Source: Trichomonas vaginalis G3
Lineage: Eukaryota; Parabasalia; Trichomonadida; Trichomonadidae
DNA length: 64,000 bases
NCBI RefSeq assembly: GCF_026262505.1
Contig: NC_067204.1
Coordinates: 8,589,797 to 8,653,796, forward strand
Direction: 5' to 3'
A program made the translations under genes and the position numbers. Below are positions 18,351 through 28,349 of this stretch, piece by piece. The notes under the pieces were generated by a model. That model had not been told where the DNA came from, ran no database searches, and saw nothing but the letters and a program-made list of their open reading frames with translations. Numbering within the stretch: position 1 is the first letter of the stretch; each line of letters starts with the position of its first letter.

Positions 18351-18833
18351 TAGAAGAAGCCCAAAAACATTTTAGTACTTACATTGTAAAGTATTCAATA
18401 AAAATCTTCAGGAAACATCATAGAAAGAAGACTCTACATTCCTTTCCCAAAAGAAAAAAAGCAGATCTCCTTACAAAATGCTATGTGACACAATGCGGGC
18501 ATTGATTAAAATAAGTTATTTATAAATTGATATTGAAATCAGTTATTTAGATATTATTGTCAATAAAAACCAATAAAAATGATAATTATTTCATCATGAA
18601 ATTTCATTGTATAATGATTAGCTATATCGAAATGAATTTTTAGAAAAAAAATTGTTTTCATTTCATAAATTTCAAAAGATTGGAATTTTCAAATAGAAAT
18701 CTTCAAAAAACCATTGATCAATTGATTCCAATCAAGCAGTTATACGACATAATATTCGATCGAATTATATATGAAAAATTTCTTTTTCTAATTATTATAT
18801 TCTGACGTATACAGTAAGTTTTAAAAATCATAT
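18351..18833. other. Intergenic spacer, nothing recognised
   Basis: AT-rich region between two minus-strand genes. No open frame or inverted repeat of note. Confidence 0.6.
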
Positions 18834-19259
18834 CTAGTTCATTGTAGTAGTAACTTCCATATTTCTAAGACGCTCTTCGATTAATTGAACAAGAAGAGGT
18901 GTTCTATCGTAGTTTTTAAGATTATAATTGCGAGCGAGTTTCTTGCGATCGCATTGAACTTCTGGATGCTGTGATTCATATCTAAGAACTGTTGGTGTAA
19001 TTTTCAATCCGAGAGATTCGAGGTATTCGAGAACAAAAAGATATTCATCTTTCTCGTCACTATCTGCTAAAATGCCTGGGATCTCTGGAGGAGGAGCTAC
19101 TTCATCATCTAGGAAATGTTTTGCTTGAATTTCTGCAGTTTGCTTTGCCTCTTCAAGAACTTTGTTCTGAACACTCCTTTCATCTATAATCTTTGATATT
19201 TCTTTGCGGAGTTCCCTTTCGGACTCAGCGATGATGCTCTTCGCTTTCTCAAAAGACAT
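18834..19259 (-). CDS. Small coiled-coil / LisH-like protein, 141 aa
   Basis: The ATG at 19259 starts a charged helical N-terminus (residues 1-50, probable coiled coil), a Pro-rich linker (APPPEIPGI) and a segment DEYLFVLEYLESLGLKITPTVLRYESQHPE at about 72-101. That segment resembles a LisH motif as found in FOP, FOR20 and OFD1-type centrosomal proteins. The family similarity suggests a dimerising protein of the basal body or centrosome, which fits a flagellate. The motif is short, so the call is tentative. A Lys/Arg-rich tail follows. Confidence 0.55.
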   Translation of the reverse strand: MSFEKAKSIIAESERELRKEISKIIDERSVQNKVLEEAKQTAEIQAKHFLDDEVAPPPEIPGILADSDEKDEYLFVLEYLESLGLKITPTVLRYESQHPEVQCDRKKLARNYNLKNYDRTPLLVQLIEERLRNMEVTTTMN

Positions 19260-19690
19260 TTGGGGAGTCTAACGTTTGACAAGCGTTACAAAAAAAAATT
19301 CTATATCTTTACATTGTATACCTTTTTATTGGTTGTTTTTATATAATTATTCTTACACTTGTTGTTTTTGAAATTAACTTCGGATTTTGAAAATCATAGC
19401 TTTTCCGATTTTACTTTTTATCGGCGTGAAGTGCAATCAGAATTTGCCAGATTCTCACAAAAGAAAATAAAGAATTAATCCTAGATAAATAAAGAATTAA
19501 CTCGTTTTATGGATGCTAGTATCAATGTTTTCATTCTTTATTTTTCCGATTAAAACATATTTGGAATTGCAATTTAATATAATCATCTAGGTTCATGTAA
19601 GGTGGCCGATTCTGGTGGGAAAGTGCTGGGAAACGTTCCCCGAGGTGATAAATTCTGGTTTTTATGGAGGGAAACAGCAAACCCGAATTT

Positions 19691-19887
19691 CTGACCTCAA
19701 CATGTGTCAGAGCCTCCAATACTAATCCTCAGGGCCGAGTTTGACGGAGATCGCCCACATCATTGACGATATCCTCTTATCTCGGCCCTGAAAGACATAC
19801 AGATACAGGCTCTGACCCTTGTTGAGGTCAGGGCATCTCTATAAAGGGTAGTTTTTCTATGATCTTTCATTTTCTGAAAGATCATAG
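19691..19887. repeat. Cluster of nested inverted repeats
   Basis: Outer arms: 19691-19715 and 19807-19831 match at 23 of 25 positions (CTGACCTCAAC-n4-GTCAGAGCCT). Inside them, CAGGGCCGAG (19730-19739) pairs with CTCGGCCCTG (19781-19790). Just outside is a perfect hairpin CTATGATCTTTCA / TGAAAGATCATAG (19857-19887). The block is clearly more GC-rich than its surroundings. Confidence 0.8.
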
Positions 19888-20650
19888 TGAAAAGGCTCTC
19901 TGATGCTTTATTGTTTCAAAATAGTACATGCTTGAGATTATAATTTTGCAGCAAATTTATTGATTGCATGCAAATATTTGATCTCAATATTTCAAACATG
20001 CTAATTTAGGGCTTACCTGTTACAAATAAAATATTTGCTTAACGGAACTCTATTTATAATGAATAAACACTCTTTTTTATATAATAAAATATTTATTTCA
20101 TCATCAATGATAATTGAGTAAATTTATAACAATAAATGTATTTACAATAACAAGTACATATCATTCTCATATATGCTTATCTTCAAAACTCTATTTTAAA
20201 AAAAATGCCTAATTGCATATGCAATAAAATTCAAGTTTTATAGATTAACACATTGAAATTGTACTTTGCACAAAACATTATGCTTGTGCTAGTAAAATCT
20301 TTTAAACAATTGTAAATAATCAAATATGATATTTGATGTGATATATGTCTAGACTAGCGATTGAAATATGAACAGGAGAAAGACAAGTTCTGATCAAAGG
20401 CAAACATTGGATATCAAATACTATGCTTTGTAAAAAAGTACGAAAACTGAAAAAAAAAATTGAGAGGGGGTACGAAAAAAAAGTCTGCTGTTCGTATCGA
20501 CTCTCGGCTTTTTCTAGTGATTGAATAAAAAGTGACAGAAAAATTTTAATAATATAATAGGCAAGCTTTAATTTAGGGTTAATCTTTAATAATATACCTG
20601 ATTCATTTAAGTCTCTAGCTCCACATTTGAATTCCATTATTCTTCCTCGC

Positions 20651-20778
20651 TTAAGGCTGCACTTACGCCCATCTGACTTTAATTCAAATTTTTGACAATC
20701 GGCGTGAAGCGTCATTGAAAATTAACCTTAAACACCTGAATTGAAAGCCATGTCATAGGGGCGTAAGTGCACCCTTAA
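20651..20778. repeat. 128-bp TTAA-flanked inverted-repeat element (MITE-like)
   Basis: TTAA at 20651-20654 and 20775-20778 flank 16-bp inverted repeats: GGCTGCACTTACGCCC (20655-20670) and the complement of GGGTGCACTTACGCCC (20774-20759), with one mismatch. TTAA duplication is typical of piggyBac-type insertion, but TTAA is also common in this AT-rich DNA. The 120-bp core encodes nothing. Confidence 0.7.
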
Positions 20779-21194
20779 ATATTGGCTTTTTCCTCAAATT
20801 TTCAAATCAAATTCAATTTCTCAAAATGACGTAGAAATTATCCTTCCTGCGTTCGCCAAACGCATTCTTACATCCAGTGCTCTCTTTGTACCCTCAGAGA
20901 ACTGAAAATTGCTCATGGTCATACGAAATTTCTATTCAAAATTATTCTCATATCAAAACATCCTGTTGTTATTTTATTTTGTATTGTCTATGAATAAACA
21001 TATCTTTTATTATATTTTTAAAAAACTTCTTTGCAACTCACTGAAAAATATATAGTTTTGTTAAAATCAAATTTTGAATTGATGGGAATTAAAATTTATT
21101 TTCATTTCATTAATATTGTTTTTTATTTATTTCTAATGAAATCCATATTTGAAAATATCAGAAAAAGAAAAAAAGAGTATCTTAGATAAGAATA

Positions 21195-23594
21195 TTATAT
21201 TTTTGCACCATGTGAAATAAGAAGTTCGGCTGTTTCTTTATCTATATAACGTGCTGTTTTATGAAGAGCGGTTTGTCCAAAATTATCTTTTTCATTGATA
21301 TTTGCACCACGTGAAATAAGAAGTTCGGCTGTTCCTTTACTATTATTTTCTGCTGCAATATGAAGAGCGGTTTGTCCATCATTATCTTTTTCATTGATAT
21401 TTGCACCACGTGAAATAAGAAGTTCGGCTGTTTCTTTATCTATATAACGTGCTGTTTTATGAAGAGCGGTTTGTCCAAAATTATCTTTTTCATTGATATT
21501 TATACCTTGTGAAATATGAAGTTCGACTGTTTCTTTATTATTATGAATTACTGCTTTATGAAGAGCGGTTTGTCCAAAATTATCTTTTTCATTGATATTT
21601 GCACCACGTGAAATAAGAAGTTCGGCTGTTTCTTTACTATTATTTTCTGCTGCAATATGAAGAGCGGTTTGTCCATCATTATCTTTTTCATTGATATTTA
21701 TACCTTGTGAAATATGAAGTTCGACTGTTTCTTTATTATTATGAATTACTGCTTTATGAAGAGCGGTTTGTCCAAAATTATCTTTTTCATTGATATTTGC
21801 ACCACGTGAAATAAGAAGTTCGGCTGTTCCTTTACTATTATTTTCTGCTGCAATATGAAGAGCGGTTTGTCCATCATTACCTTTTTTATTGATATTTATA
21901 CCTTGAGAAATAAGAAGTTCAGCTATTTCTTTACTATCTTTTTGTGCAGCATAATGAAGAGCTGTTTGTCCAAAATTATCTTTTTCATTGATATTTATAC
22001 CTTGTGAAATATGAAGTTCGGCTGTTCCTTTACTATTATTTTCTGCTACATAATGAAGAGCGGTTGTTCCATGTTTATCTTTTTTATTGATATTTATACC
22101 TTGAGAAATAAGAAGTTCGGCTGTTCCTTTACTATTATTTTCTGCTGCAATATGAAGAGCGGTTTGTCCATCATTACCTTTTTTATTGATATTTATACCT
22201 TGAGAAATAAGAAGTTCAGCTATTTCTTTACTATCTTTTTGTGCAGCATAATGAAGAGCTGTTTGTCCAAAATTATCTTTTTCATTGATATTTATACCTT
22301 GTGAAATATGAAGTTCGGCTGTTCCTTTACTATTATTTTCTGCTACATAATGAAGAGCGGTTGTTCCATGTTTATCTTTTTTATTGATATTTATACCTTG
22401 AGAAATAAGAAGTTCGGCTGTTCCTTTACTATTATTTTCTGCTGCAATATGAAGAGCGGTTTGTCCATCATTACCTTTTTTATTGATATTTATACCTTGA
22501 GAAATAAGAAGTTCAGCTATTTCTTTACTATCTTTTTGTGCAGCATAATGAAGAGCTGTTTGTCCAAAATTATCTTTTTCATTGATATTTATACCTTGTG
22601 AAATAAGAAGTTCGGCTATTTCTTTACTATTATTGTAGGTTGAATTATGAAGAGATGTTCGTCCATATTTATCTTTTTCATTGATATTTGCACCGTTTGA
22701 TAGGAAATATTCACAAAGAGATGGAATATTAAACATTCCAGAATTAATATAGAATTTGTTAATATCATTAGTTTGATCGAAATAAACTAAAAATGATTCA
22801 AGATTATTATGCTTTGCGCAATAAAATAAATCGATCTTTATATTGTATTCATTCATCAAGAATGTAAAAAAATCAATGTTGTGTGAAATAATTGCATATT
22901 CCATACATTCTACATCTGGTGTTTGATATTTCAAACATTCACTCAAGATCTCTATGTTTCTGCCTAAAAATGAAAATTGAAGACATTTTTGAGTTATTTC
23001 TGAGCTAAATTTCGTTCTTAACAACTTAAAACAATCAACTGCTCCATGGTAACAACATAATTCAAGTAATGAATATCCTTGATAATAAACTGGATATAAA
23101 CTATTCTCAAGTGTTTGATCTTTATCAAATCCATCTATTTCAGTGAATGTAATGAATCTTTCTAAGTCATTATACATAATTGCTATGTAAATTGTATCTT
23201 CTGTATGAATTTCAAGATTTTCTGAATTCATGTTTTCAAAATCGGCAGATTTGTCTATTTCAAAATATTCTTTGTAAAACAGGAATTTTGAAATAGTTTC
23301 AACGCAGTTGACCTCTGTGACATGGTAATCATCAGATAAGAGTTTGGCAAGGTATAAATATGACTTTGTATAGCGATTATTATACGGAATTATATTTAAA
23401 ATGTCTCGAATAATTATTTGGGGAGGGTGTTTATGTGAATCAATCAATTCTGTTTTGATCAGTTTGTAAATTGAGTTTAAATCTTCTTCCTTTTCAGTTT
23501 TCAGCTGATACAACGCATTATATGAATCAATGTAGTATTTACCGATACTTCGCAGTTCGCTAAATTTATTTGGATGAATGTCTTTGTCGGACAT
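21195..23594 (-). CDS. DUF3447-type ankyrin protein with about 15 near-identical repeats
   Basis: The start is the ATG at 23594 (MSDKDIHPNKFSEL); the frame upstream begins with TTG only. Residues 1-320 are the helical DUF3447-type region shared with the genes at 28350 and 40697 (LLELCCYHGAVDCFKLLRTKF, CLQFSFLGRN.EILSECLKY, YAIISHNIDF). About fifteen 33-residue ankyrin repeats follow with a GQTALHxAA core. Repeats are almost identical, and three consecutive ones recur as a 297-bp block, so the array grew by recent tandem duplication. Some repeats carry LHISQG instead of LLISQG. The partner bound is unknown. It ends shortly after the last repeat with no C-terminal domain. Confidence 0.9.
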   Translation of the reverse strand: MSDKDIHPNKFSELRSIGKYYIDSYNALYQLKTEKEEDLNSIYKLIKTELIDSHKHPPQIIIRDILNIIPYNNRYTKSYLYLAKLLSDDYHVTEVNCVETISKFLFYKEYFEIDKSADFENMNSENLEIHTEDTIYIAIMYNDLERFITFTEIDGFDKDQTLENSLYPVYYQGYSLLELCCYHGAVDCFKLLRTKFSSEITQKCLQFSFLGRNIEILSECLKYQTPDVECMEYAIISHNIDFFTFLMNEYNIKIDLFYCAKHNNLESFLVYFDQTNDINKFYINSGMFNIPSLCEYFLSNGANINEKDKYGRTSLHNSTYNNSKEIAELLISQGININEKDNFGQTALHYAAQKDSKEIAELLISQGININKKGNDGQTALHIAAENNSKGTAELLISQGININKKDKHGTTALHYVAENNSKGTAELHISQGININEKDNFGQTALHYAAQKDSKEIAELLISQGININKKGNDGQTALHIAAENNSKGTAELLISQGININKKDKHGTTALHYVAENNSKGTAELHISQGININEKDNFGQTALHYAAQKDSKEIAELLISQGININKKGNDGQTALHIAAENNSKGTAELLISRGANINEKDNFGQTALHKAVIHNNKETVELHISQGININEKDNDGQTALHIAAENNSKETAELLISRGANINEKDNFGQTALHKAVIHNNKETVELHISQGININEKDNFGQTALHKTARYIDKETAELLISRGANINEKDNDGQTALHIAAENNSKGTAELLISRGANINEKDNFGQTALHKTARYIDKETAELLISHGAKI
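21815..22640. repeat. 297-bp higher-order tandem repeat inside ankyrin gene
   Basis: Sequence from 22011 to 22304 is repeated at 22308 to 22601 without visible change, and a third copy containing two of the three modules lies to the left. Each unit is three ankyrin repeats (3 x 99 bp). Confidence 0.9.
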
Positions 23595-24870
23595 TAAAAA
23601 ATCGTAAAAGGCCACGAAACGTCTCAATTTTTAACGTGCATTTTTTCGAAAATTTTCACTTGTATCGTATTAATTTTTACTGGAATCGTATTTAAATTTT
23701 AACGGTATCATATATAAAATGAGTGCGGGACAAATTTGCTAAGTGTCACTTTTTCAATAACCTTAAATTACGCTTTTCTAATTTTTTAAAAAAATAACCT
23801 TAAATTATATTTGAAGAAATTCTGTCTATGATATATGTTTTATGCTAGAATCTTGGAGTTTTCATGCACTACACAAGAGCTCCAAGGTTCCAAGAGTGAA
23901 TGCTCAATAGCAATTATAGAGATGTACCTTTTCAAAATGACTTTTACTGATTAAATTTAATCAATAGAAGACATTTTGAAAAGGTACCTCTACAATTAGA
24001 TATACAAGAGATTCAAAGCTTCATTTCAGATAGATTTGAAACTTTGAAACTCTTGGTAGATTTTGAGTGAATGCTGACAATCATCTTTGAGAAGGTTTTC
24101 TCTAAGAAAACCTTCTCAAAGAGGTTTCTCAGGAGCCCTGAGGCTCCCTTTCGTAATGATTGGGAGCCTTGGGGCTCCTGAGACGAAGAATGGCTTCGCC
24201 GAATCTTTGATCAGCAGAGGCCAAATGAAAAGGCCTCTGCTGATGGATTCTCAGGAGCCCTGAGGCTCCCTTTCGTAATGATTGGGAGCCTTGGGGCTCC
24301 TGCAGCAGAGTATCGCTCCGCTCCATTAATTTTCTTTTAAAAAAAGTGCCGTGTGGCAAATTTGTCCTGTTCCCTATATAAAATTTAACGGTAAGTATTT
24401 TTTTAAAAGGACATATTTGTATTTTAATATATGAACATCTTTTAAGCTCATTATAAGAAATAAATAATATGTTAGACGTGCGGAAATCTATGATCACAAA
24501 GATTTCGGAAATAATTTATCAACTTTAATTAAGTTCATAGGTATTAAATGATACAACAACAATAGAAAAGTCGAAGCAATAAGATTTTCATCCGGATGAT
24601 TATATTCAAACATGCTTGTAATGATTAAGTTGAAAATTGTTATTATATTAAAGGGTTTAAATCTATGAAACCATGGATTACAAATCAGATGTATAGTTCA
24701 AAAAAAAAAAAAAATCAATAAATATCAGAACCAACCCTTAAAAACAAATTTAGATAATTCATAAATCATTAGAAAAGGGTAAATAAATAGTTTATTGAAA
24801 GGGGAAAAAAAATTAAAATTTTTAAAACAAATTACATTTAAAATACTATATATAATATATTGATAATAAA
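23595..24870. other. 1.3-kb non-coding region with stem-loop array
   Basis: No gene is supported; the minus-strand frame at 24129-24497 lies mostly in hairpins. An orphan Inr-like TCACTTTTTCAATAACC occurs at about 23745 on the plus strand. The stem-loop array is at 23852-24302. The remainder (24310-24870) is plain AT-rich sequence. Confidence 0.6.
23852..24302. repeat. Seven consecutive stem-loops, including a duplicated 54-bp unit
   Basis: In order: CTTGGAG/CTCCAAG (23852/23880); TAGAG..TACCTTTTCAAAATG arms (23917-23939/23972-23992); CAAGAGATTCAAAG arms (24005/24042, 13 of 14); CTTTGAGAAGGTTTT arms (24085/24107); a 54-bp imperfect palindrome (24127-24180); ATCAGCAGAGGCC arms (24210/24232); and an exact second copy of the 54-bp unit (24249-24302). 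Confidence 0.85.
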
Positions 24871-26631
24871 TCAGTCCTTCGAAGCCTTTGAAAAAACCTT
24901 GTTGGAAGCCGTGATGATGCAATTCGACAAAATTCTTGCCATTGTCTTGTCATGTTTACTCCATTGTTCAGGGAATATCTCATTTGAGACCGGACTTGCA
25001 TTAAATACAATTATTGTCCCATGCTTTTCTGTTCTGTTCTGAATAACAACAAAAGGAACTCCATCATCCCAACTTGAGATAACGCTGGCTCCTTCTTTAA
25101 CGGAGAAGAGCATTCTCATGTTCTTGCAGCCAGTAAAGATCTGTTCTTTCTCTTCACTTGCAATATCTACTCCATCGTTGAAATTCGAGTCCGTTGGAGC
25201 GCGAACGTAGCAAACCTCTGCGATTTCTTGTCTAAATGCCTCAATTGGGAGCATTGAGAGTATTGGTTCGCCAATTCCGAAATCATCATTTCTATGAGCT
25301 CCGAAAGCGACGACAAGGCCACCACCGTCGGAAACGTATGTAGCTATCTTACTAGAAAGGCTCGGTGGGAATTTATAGAAGCCAAATACAAGGATTGCGT
25401 GGAATTTGTAAAAATCTGCATCCATATCTGGAGCTGCGCGCATTGCAGTGATGTTTTTGGGGTTGAAACCTGCGAATCCCATAAATTCCTTGAGATCTTC
25501 AAGCGCCCAGTTGTCAGCAGCTCCGATAATCAAACAATGTGTCCTTGCTCTTGGCAAACGACGGAAATCAATGTAACGACCTGCACTGTTAATTGCGTCG
25601 ATGACGAATTGAGGTGCAATTCCGCATTCTTTTAATTTTTCTTTGCATTCTTCGGTTAATGCTGGAACACGAAGGCATTTCCATATTGGAGTAAGGTCAG
25701 CAGTGGGTTGTACCTCATGTACTAATAGAATAAACTTGAAAAGTTCATCTTCGCTACCGCAATTAAGATAATTCTCGTTCAAAATCACGGCTAAGCGATC
25801 TACAGGAATTGTAGCAAGTTTGTTCTGATCTAAGTGAAGCCACGAGTGGAGAATCTTAGCTTCGCAATGAGCAATTGACCAATTAAGGCGAATAGCATGT
25901 TTATACAATGTAATTACGCCATTATGATAAGTTTTCATCATAAATCTTTGTACTAAAACGCGAAATTCATCTTTGCCGAGCTTGTCAACGTTGGCAATGA
26001 AGTAGTGTTCGATGCAATTACATAAAGCTTCTGCAGCAATATCTTCTGGTCTTTTGGAGTAAACGGTATTAATTATTGACTCGAAGAGATCGAACTGAAG
26101 CTCGTTGAAATCATCTGGATTAAAAATTGCGATGTTATTAACGACCATATTCAAAAGTTTTTGAATAGCAGGTGCATCATGCTTAATGATATTACAAAGT
26201 TTGTTGAGAGTATCAAGAGAGTATTTTGGATCTATTTTATGAATGATAAAATCAGTTGCTAATTTAATTAATTCACTGCAATCCCAAATTAATGAAATAA
26301 ACGCGATAGCAGCGATGTTTTCGTTCGTAATATTGATTGGCTCTGATGTATATATGTATTCAATGACTGTAAAAACGTCTGGTGCTGCCCATTGTGGAAA
26401 ACAAAGAGTTAAGGTCTTTTCATTCGGCATTCTCTCGAAAAATACATGGAAAAACGAGCAGCGAACGTCGAAGATAAAGCGATGAACAGGAATATATTGC
26501 TTTTTTCCTGGAGGTGCGTTTGGTAAAAACAGAGTGAAATCACTAAATAATGGATTGTATAAGAGGGACTTAAAAATGCATGGTAAAGGTTTGAATGGAT
26601 TTCGATCTGTTGATAACACTTCTTGATTCAT
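24871..26631 (-). CDS. BTB-BACK protein with C-terminal amidotransferase-like fold
   Basis: An N-terminal BTB/POZ domain covers about residues 20-120 (FSDFTLFLPN, PVHRFIFDVRCSFFHVFFE, FTVIEYIYTSEP), followed by a BACK-like helical region to about 330. The C-terminal 240 residues look like a Rossmann or glutamine-amidotransferase-like domain (LIIGAADNWALEDLKEFMGFAG ... ILVFGFYKF ... YVSDGGGLVVAFGAHRND), seen in some trichomonad BTB proteins. No catalytic triad is evident. The start is taken as the second ATG (26631) because the Inr TCACTTTT overlaps the first one (26655). It may act as a substrate adaptor of Cullin-3 ligases, which is inference. Length is 586 residues. Confidence 0.8.
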   Translation of the reverse strand: MNQEVLSTDRNPFKPLPCIFKSLLYNPLFSDFTLFLPNAPPGKKQYIPVHRFIFDVRCSFFHVFFERMPNEKTLTLCFPQWAAPDVFTVIEYIYTSEPINITNENIAAIAFISLIWDCSELIKLATDFIIHKIDPKYSLDTLNKLCNIIKHDAPAIQKLLNMVVNNIAIFNPDDFNELQFDLFESIINTVYSKRPEDIAAEALCNCIEHYFIANVDKLGKDEFRVLVQRFMMKTYHNGVITLYKHAIRLNWSIAHCEAKILHSWLHLDQNKLATIPVDRLAVILNENYLNCGSEDELFKFILLVHEVQPTADLTPIWKCLRVPALTEECKEKLKECGIAPQFVIDAINSAGRYIDFRRLPRARTHCLIIGAADNWALEDLKEFMGFAGFNPKNITAMRAAPDMDADFYKFHAILVFGFYKFPPSLSSKIATYVSDGGGLVVAFGAHRNDDFGIGEPILSMLPIEAFRQEIAEVCYVRAPTDSNFNDGVDIASEEKEQIFTGCKNMRMLFSVKEGASVISSWDDGVPFVVIQNRTEKHGTIIVFNASPVSNEIFPEQWSKHDKTMARILSNCIITASNKVFSKASKD

Positions 26632-26642
26632 CGTATTTTTAT

Positions 26643-26652
26643 CAAAAAGTGA
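26643..26652 (-). promoter_or_regulatory. Inr TCACTTTTTG of the BTB-BACK gene
   Basis: Minus-strand TCA+1 with A at 26650, 19 nt before the ATG at 26631. Because transcription would start here, the upstream ATG at 26655 cannot be the start codon. Confidence 0.75.
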
Positions 26653-26655
26653 CAT

Positions 26656-27757
26656 ATTGGATTTTTAAATCAGAATTTGGAATATCGTTTTGAAGTCAGC
26701 ATATGATGAGTAATAATTTTTGTTACACCAATAACAAAATTGAATTTATCTTTATCTCCTCGAAGAGATGGCAAATATACGCATGAATAACAGTCTTTAA
26801 ATTAACTTTCTGTAGTGGCGATATTGAACCTGAGTCCTTCTTAAGTTCAACCAAAGGAATAAAAGAATTTCAATCGTCTTTCATCAATCTAACATATTTG
26901 ATGCAATAAATATGATAACTGGTTATATTATATGGTGTGTTTGCCAGAATAACTCTAAAATACTTATTTCAACAAAAATTTTTTATCGAATTAAATAACC
27001 TGACACATGATTTAAATAGAGAATATGTAAAATATTATAAATAAAAGGTTTTGTCAATGAGAAAATTTCCAAAAATATTTTAAATTCTCAGTTTTGATGA
27101 TATTTTTAACAAATTTTCAAATTATTTTTTCAAATTCAATTTTTTTGGATTTTGAGAAACCATCAGAATGATTTTTCTAGGACCTACATCAAGTTGCCAT
27201 GTCTATTCATTTACAAAACTTAAAAAACATCAACGATGCTAAAAATATCGAATATCCTTTTGAATACTAACTTTTTGTGAACCATACAATCATTCAACAA
27301 CCATTGTATTTATGAATTATATCCAAAAATCATCAATATTGGAAAAAAATATGAATGAAATAGGAAATAAAGAAAACATTTTTTATTAAGACTCGAGAAA
27401 AGTCATGTAGTATTGGAATTAGGAGCATGCTGCATATTCGAAAGTTTATTAAGTGAAAAGATGTTCCAAAAAAAAAAATATCTAGAATCGAAAGTTGTAC
27501 CGATGCAACTGAGTTGCTGCATTTGTGGTAAAATTACGAATGAATTGGATAGTTTTAGGTGCGCAAAGAATGAATACGAAATAATTTCTGCTAGGAAACA
27601 AAGAATGCTGATAATGTAGTCGATGCGTTAGAAACTAGTATTCTTGAATTGCTCTTTGCTTTTAAATCTTGAATTCGGAATAATTCAAGAAAATAAAAAA
27701 AATGAGAAAAGATGAAATAAGACAGTGCGTACTTCAACATACAATACAAACAAGTTT
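26656..27757. other. 1.1-kb AT-rich intergenic region
   Basis: I see no gene or repeat. The frame at 27413-27619 (plus) has no Inr and a composition unlike the real genes. Confidence 0.55.
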
Positions 27758-28267
27758 TCAGTTCACGATATCAAAATGATAATTACTTAAAGATAAAGAA
27801 TCCATATTTAGATTATCATGGCCAATGGAATTTACTCCTCTACCTATAAGCATTGGTGGTTCCCTATTGTTTTCTCTATACTTCTGTAAACGTTTCGGAT
27901 TGAGAATTCTTTGTGCCCCATTTGACCTTGCAGGAACAGCATCATGATAGACTGTTGTAGGAATCTTAGAGTTTTGTATTTGTCCGAATATTGGATTTGG
28001 GTGTAAATTAGCTGTTTGAGTTGCCGCCCTTTTTTCTGGTTTCTTTTTTAGAACCGATGGGATTTCCGCTGTTCTGATTCCTCTAACAGGTGGTTTAATA
28101 GTATTCATGGCTGCGTTTATTTTATTTCTGCTTTGCTTAAATTCTTCCTTCGATTTTTGGGCAAGAGTCTGAAATTTATGGTGGAGTTGCCGATACTCCT
28201 CACCTTCATCCTCTAAATCTCGTATAAATTTAAAATATTCAGGCTTAGCAGTAAAATAAACACTCAT
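27758..28267 (-). CDS. Small basic protein, 169 aa, unknown
   Basis: An intact ATG frame. Residues 1-55 are charged and helical (possible coiled coil: EGEEYRQLHHKFQTLAQKSKEEFKQ). Residues 60-135 are basic and Pro/Asn-rich, probably disordered (PPVRGIRTAEIPSVLKKKPEKR, RILNPKRLQKYRENN). The overall charge is strongly positive. An Inr-like TCACGTTTTTT lies about 35 nt upstream. It could be a cytoskeleton-associated or nucleic-acid-binding protein; no family is recognised. It lies 82 bp from the 3' end-side ankyrin gene in the same direction. Confidence 0.6.
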   Translation of the reverse strand: MSVYFTAKPEYFKFIRDLEDEGEEYRQLHHKFQTLAQKSKEEFKQSRNKINAAMNTIKPPVRGIRTAEIPSVLKKKPEKRAATQTANLHPNPIFGQIQNSKIPTTVYHDAVPARSNGAQRILNPKRLQKYRENNREPPMLIGRGVNSIGHDNLNMDSLSLSNYHFDIVN

Positions 28268-28349
28268 ATTAAAAAAATTTTCAATTAACGTAGAAAAAAC
28301 GTGACATATTTTGTAAAATTTGAATTTTATAACAAAAGCTAATCTTGAA

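Larger units (their letters stand above)
19260..21194. other. 1.9-kb non-coding region with inverted-repeat elements
   Basis: No gene is supported; the frame at 20320-20715 (minus) overlaps a mobile inverted repeat and is low-complexity. The region holds the stem-loop cluster at 19691-19887 and the TTAA-flanked element at 20651-20778. Confidence 0.6.

Noticed and set aside
20320-20715. 131-codon minus-strand frame
   Set aside because: It begins inside the TTAA-flanked inverted-repeat element, has low-complexity hydrophobic and aromatic runs, no Inr, and no recognisable domain.
24129-24497. 122-codon minus-strand frame with repeated Glu-Pro-Gln-Gly-Ser-like ends
   Set aside because: The repeated peptide comes from the duplicated 54-bp palindrome; the frame is a by-product of the stem-loop array.
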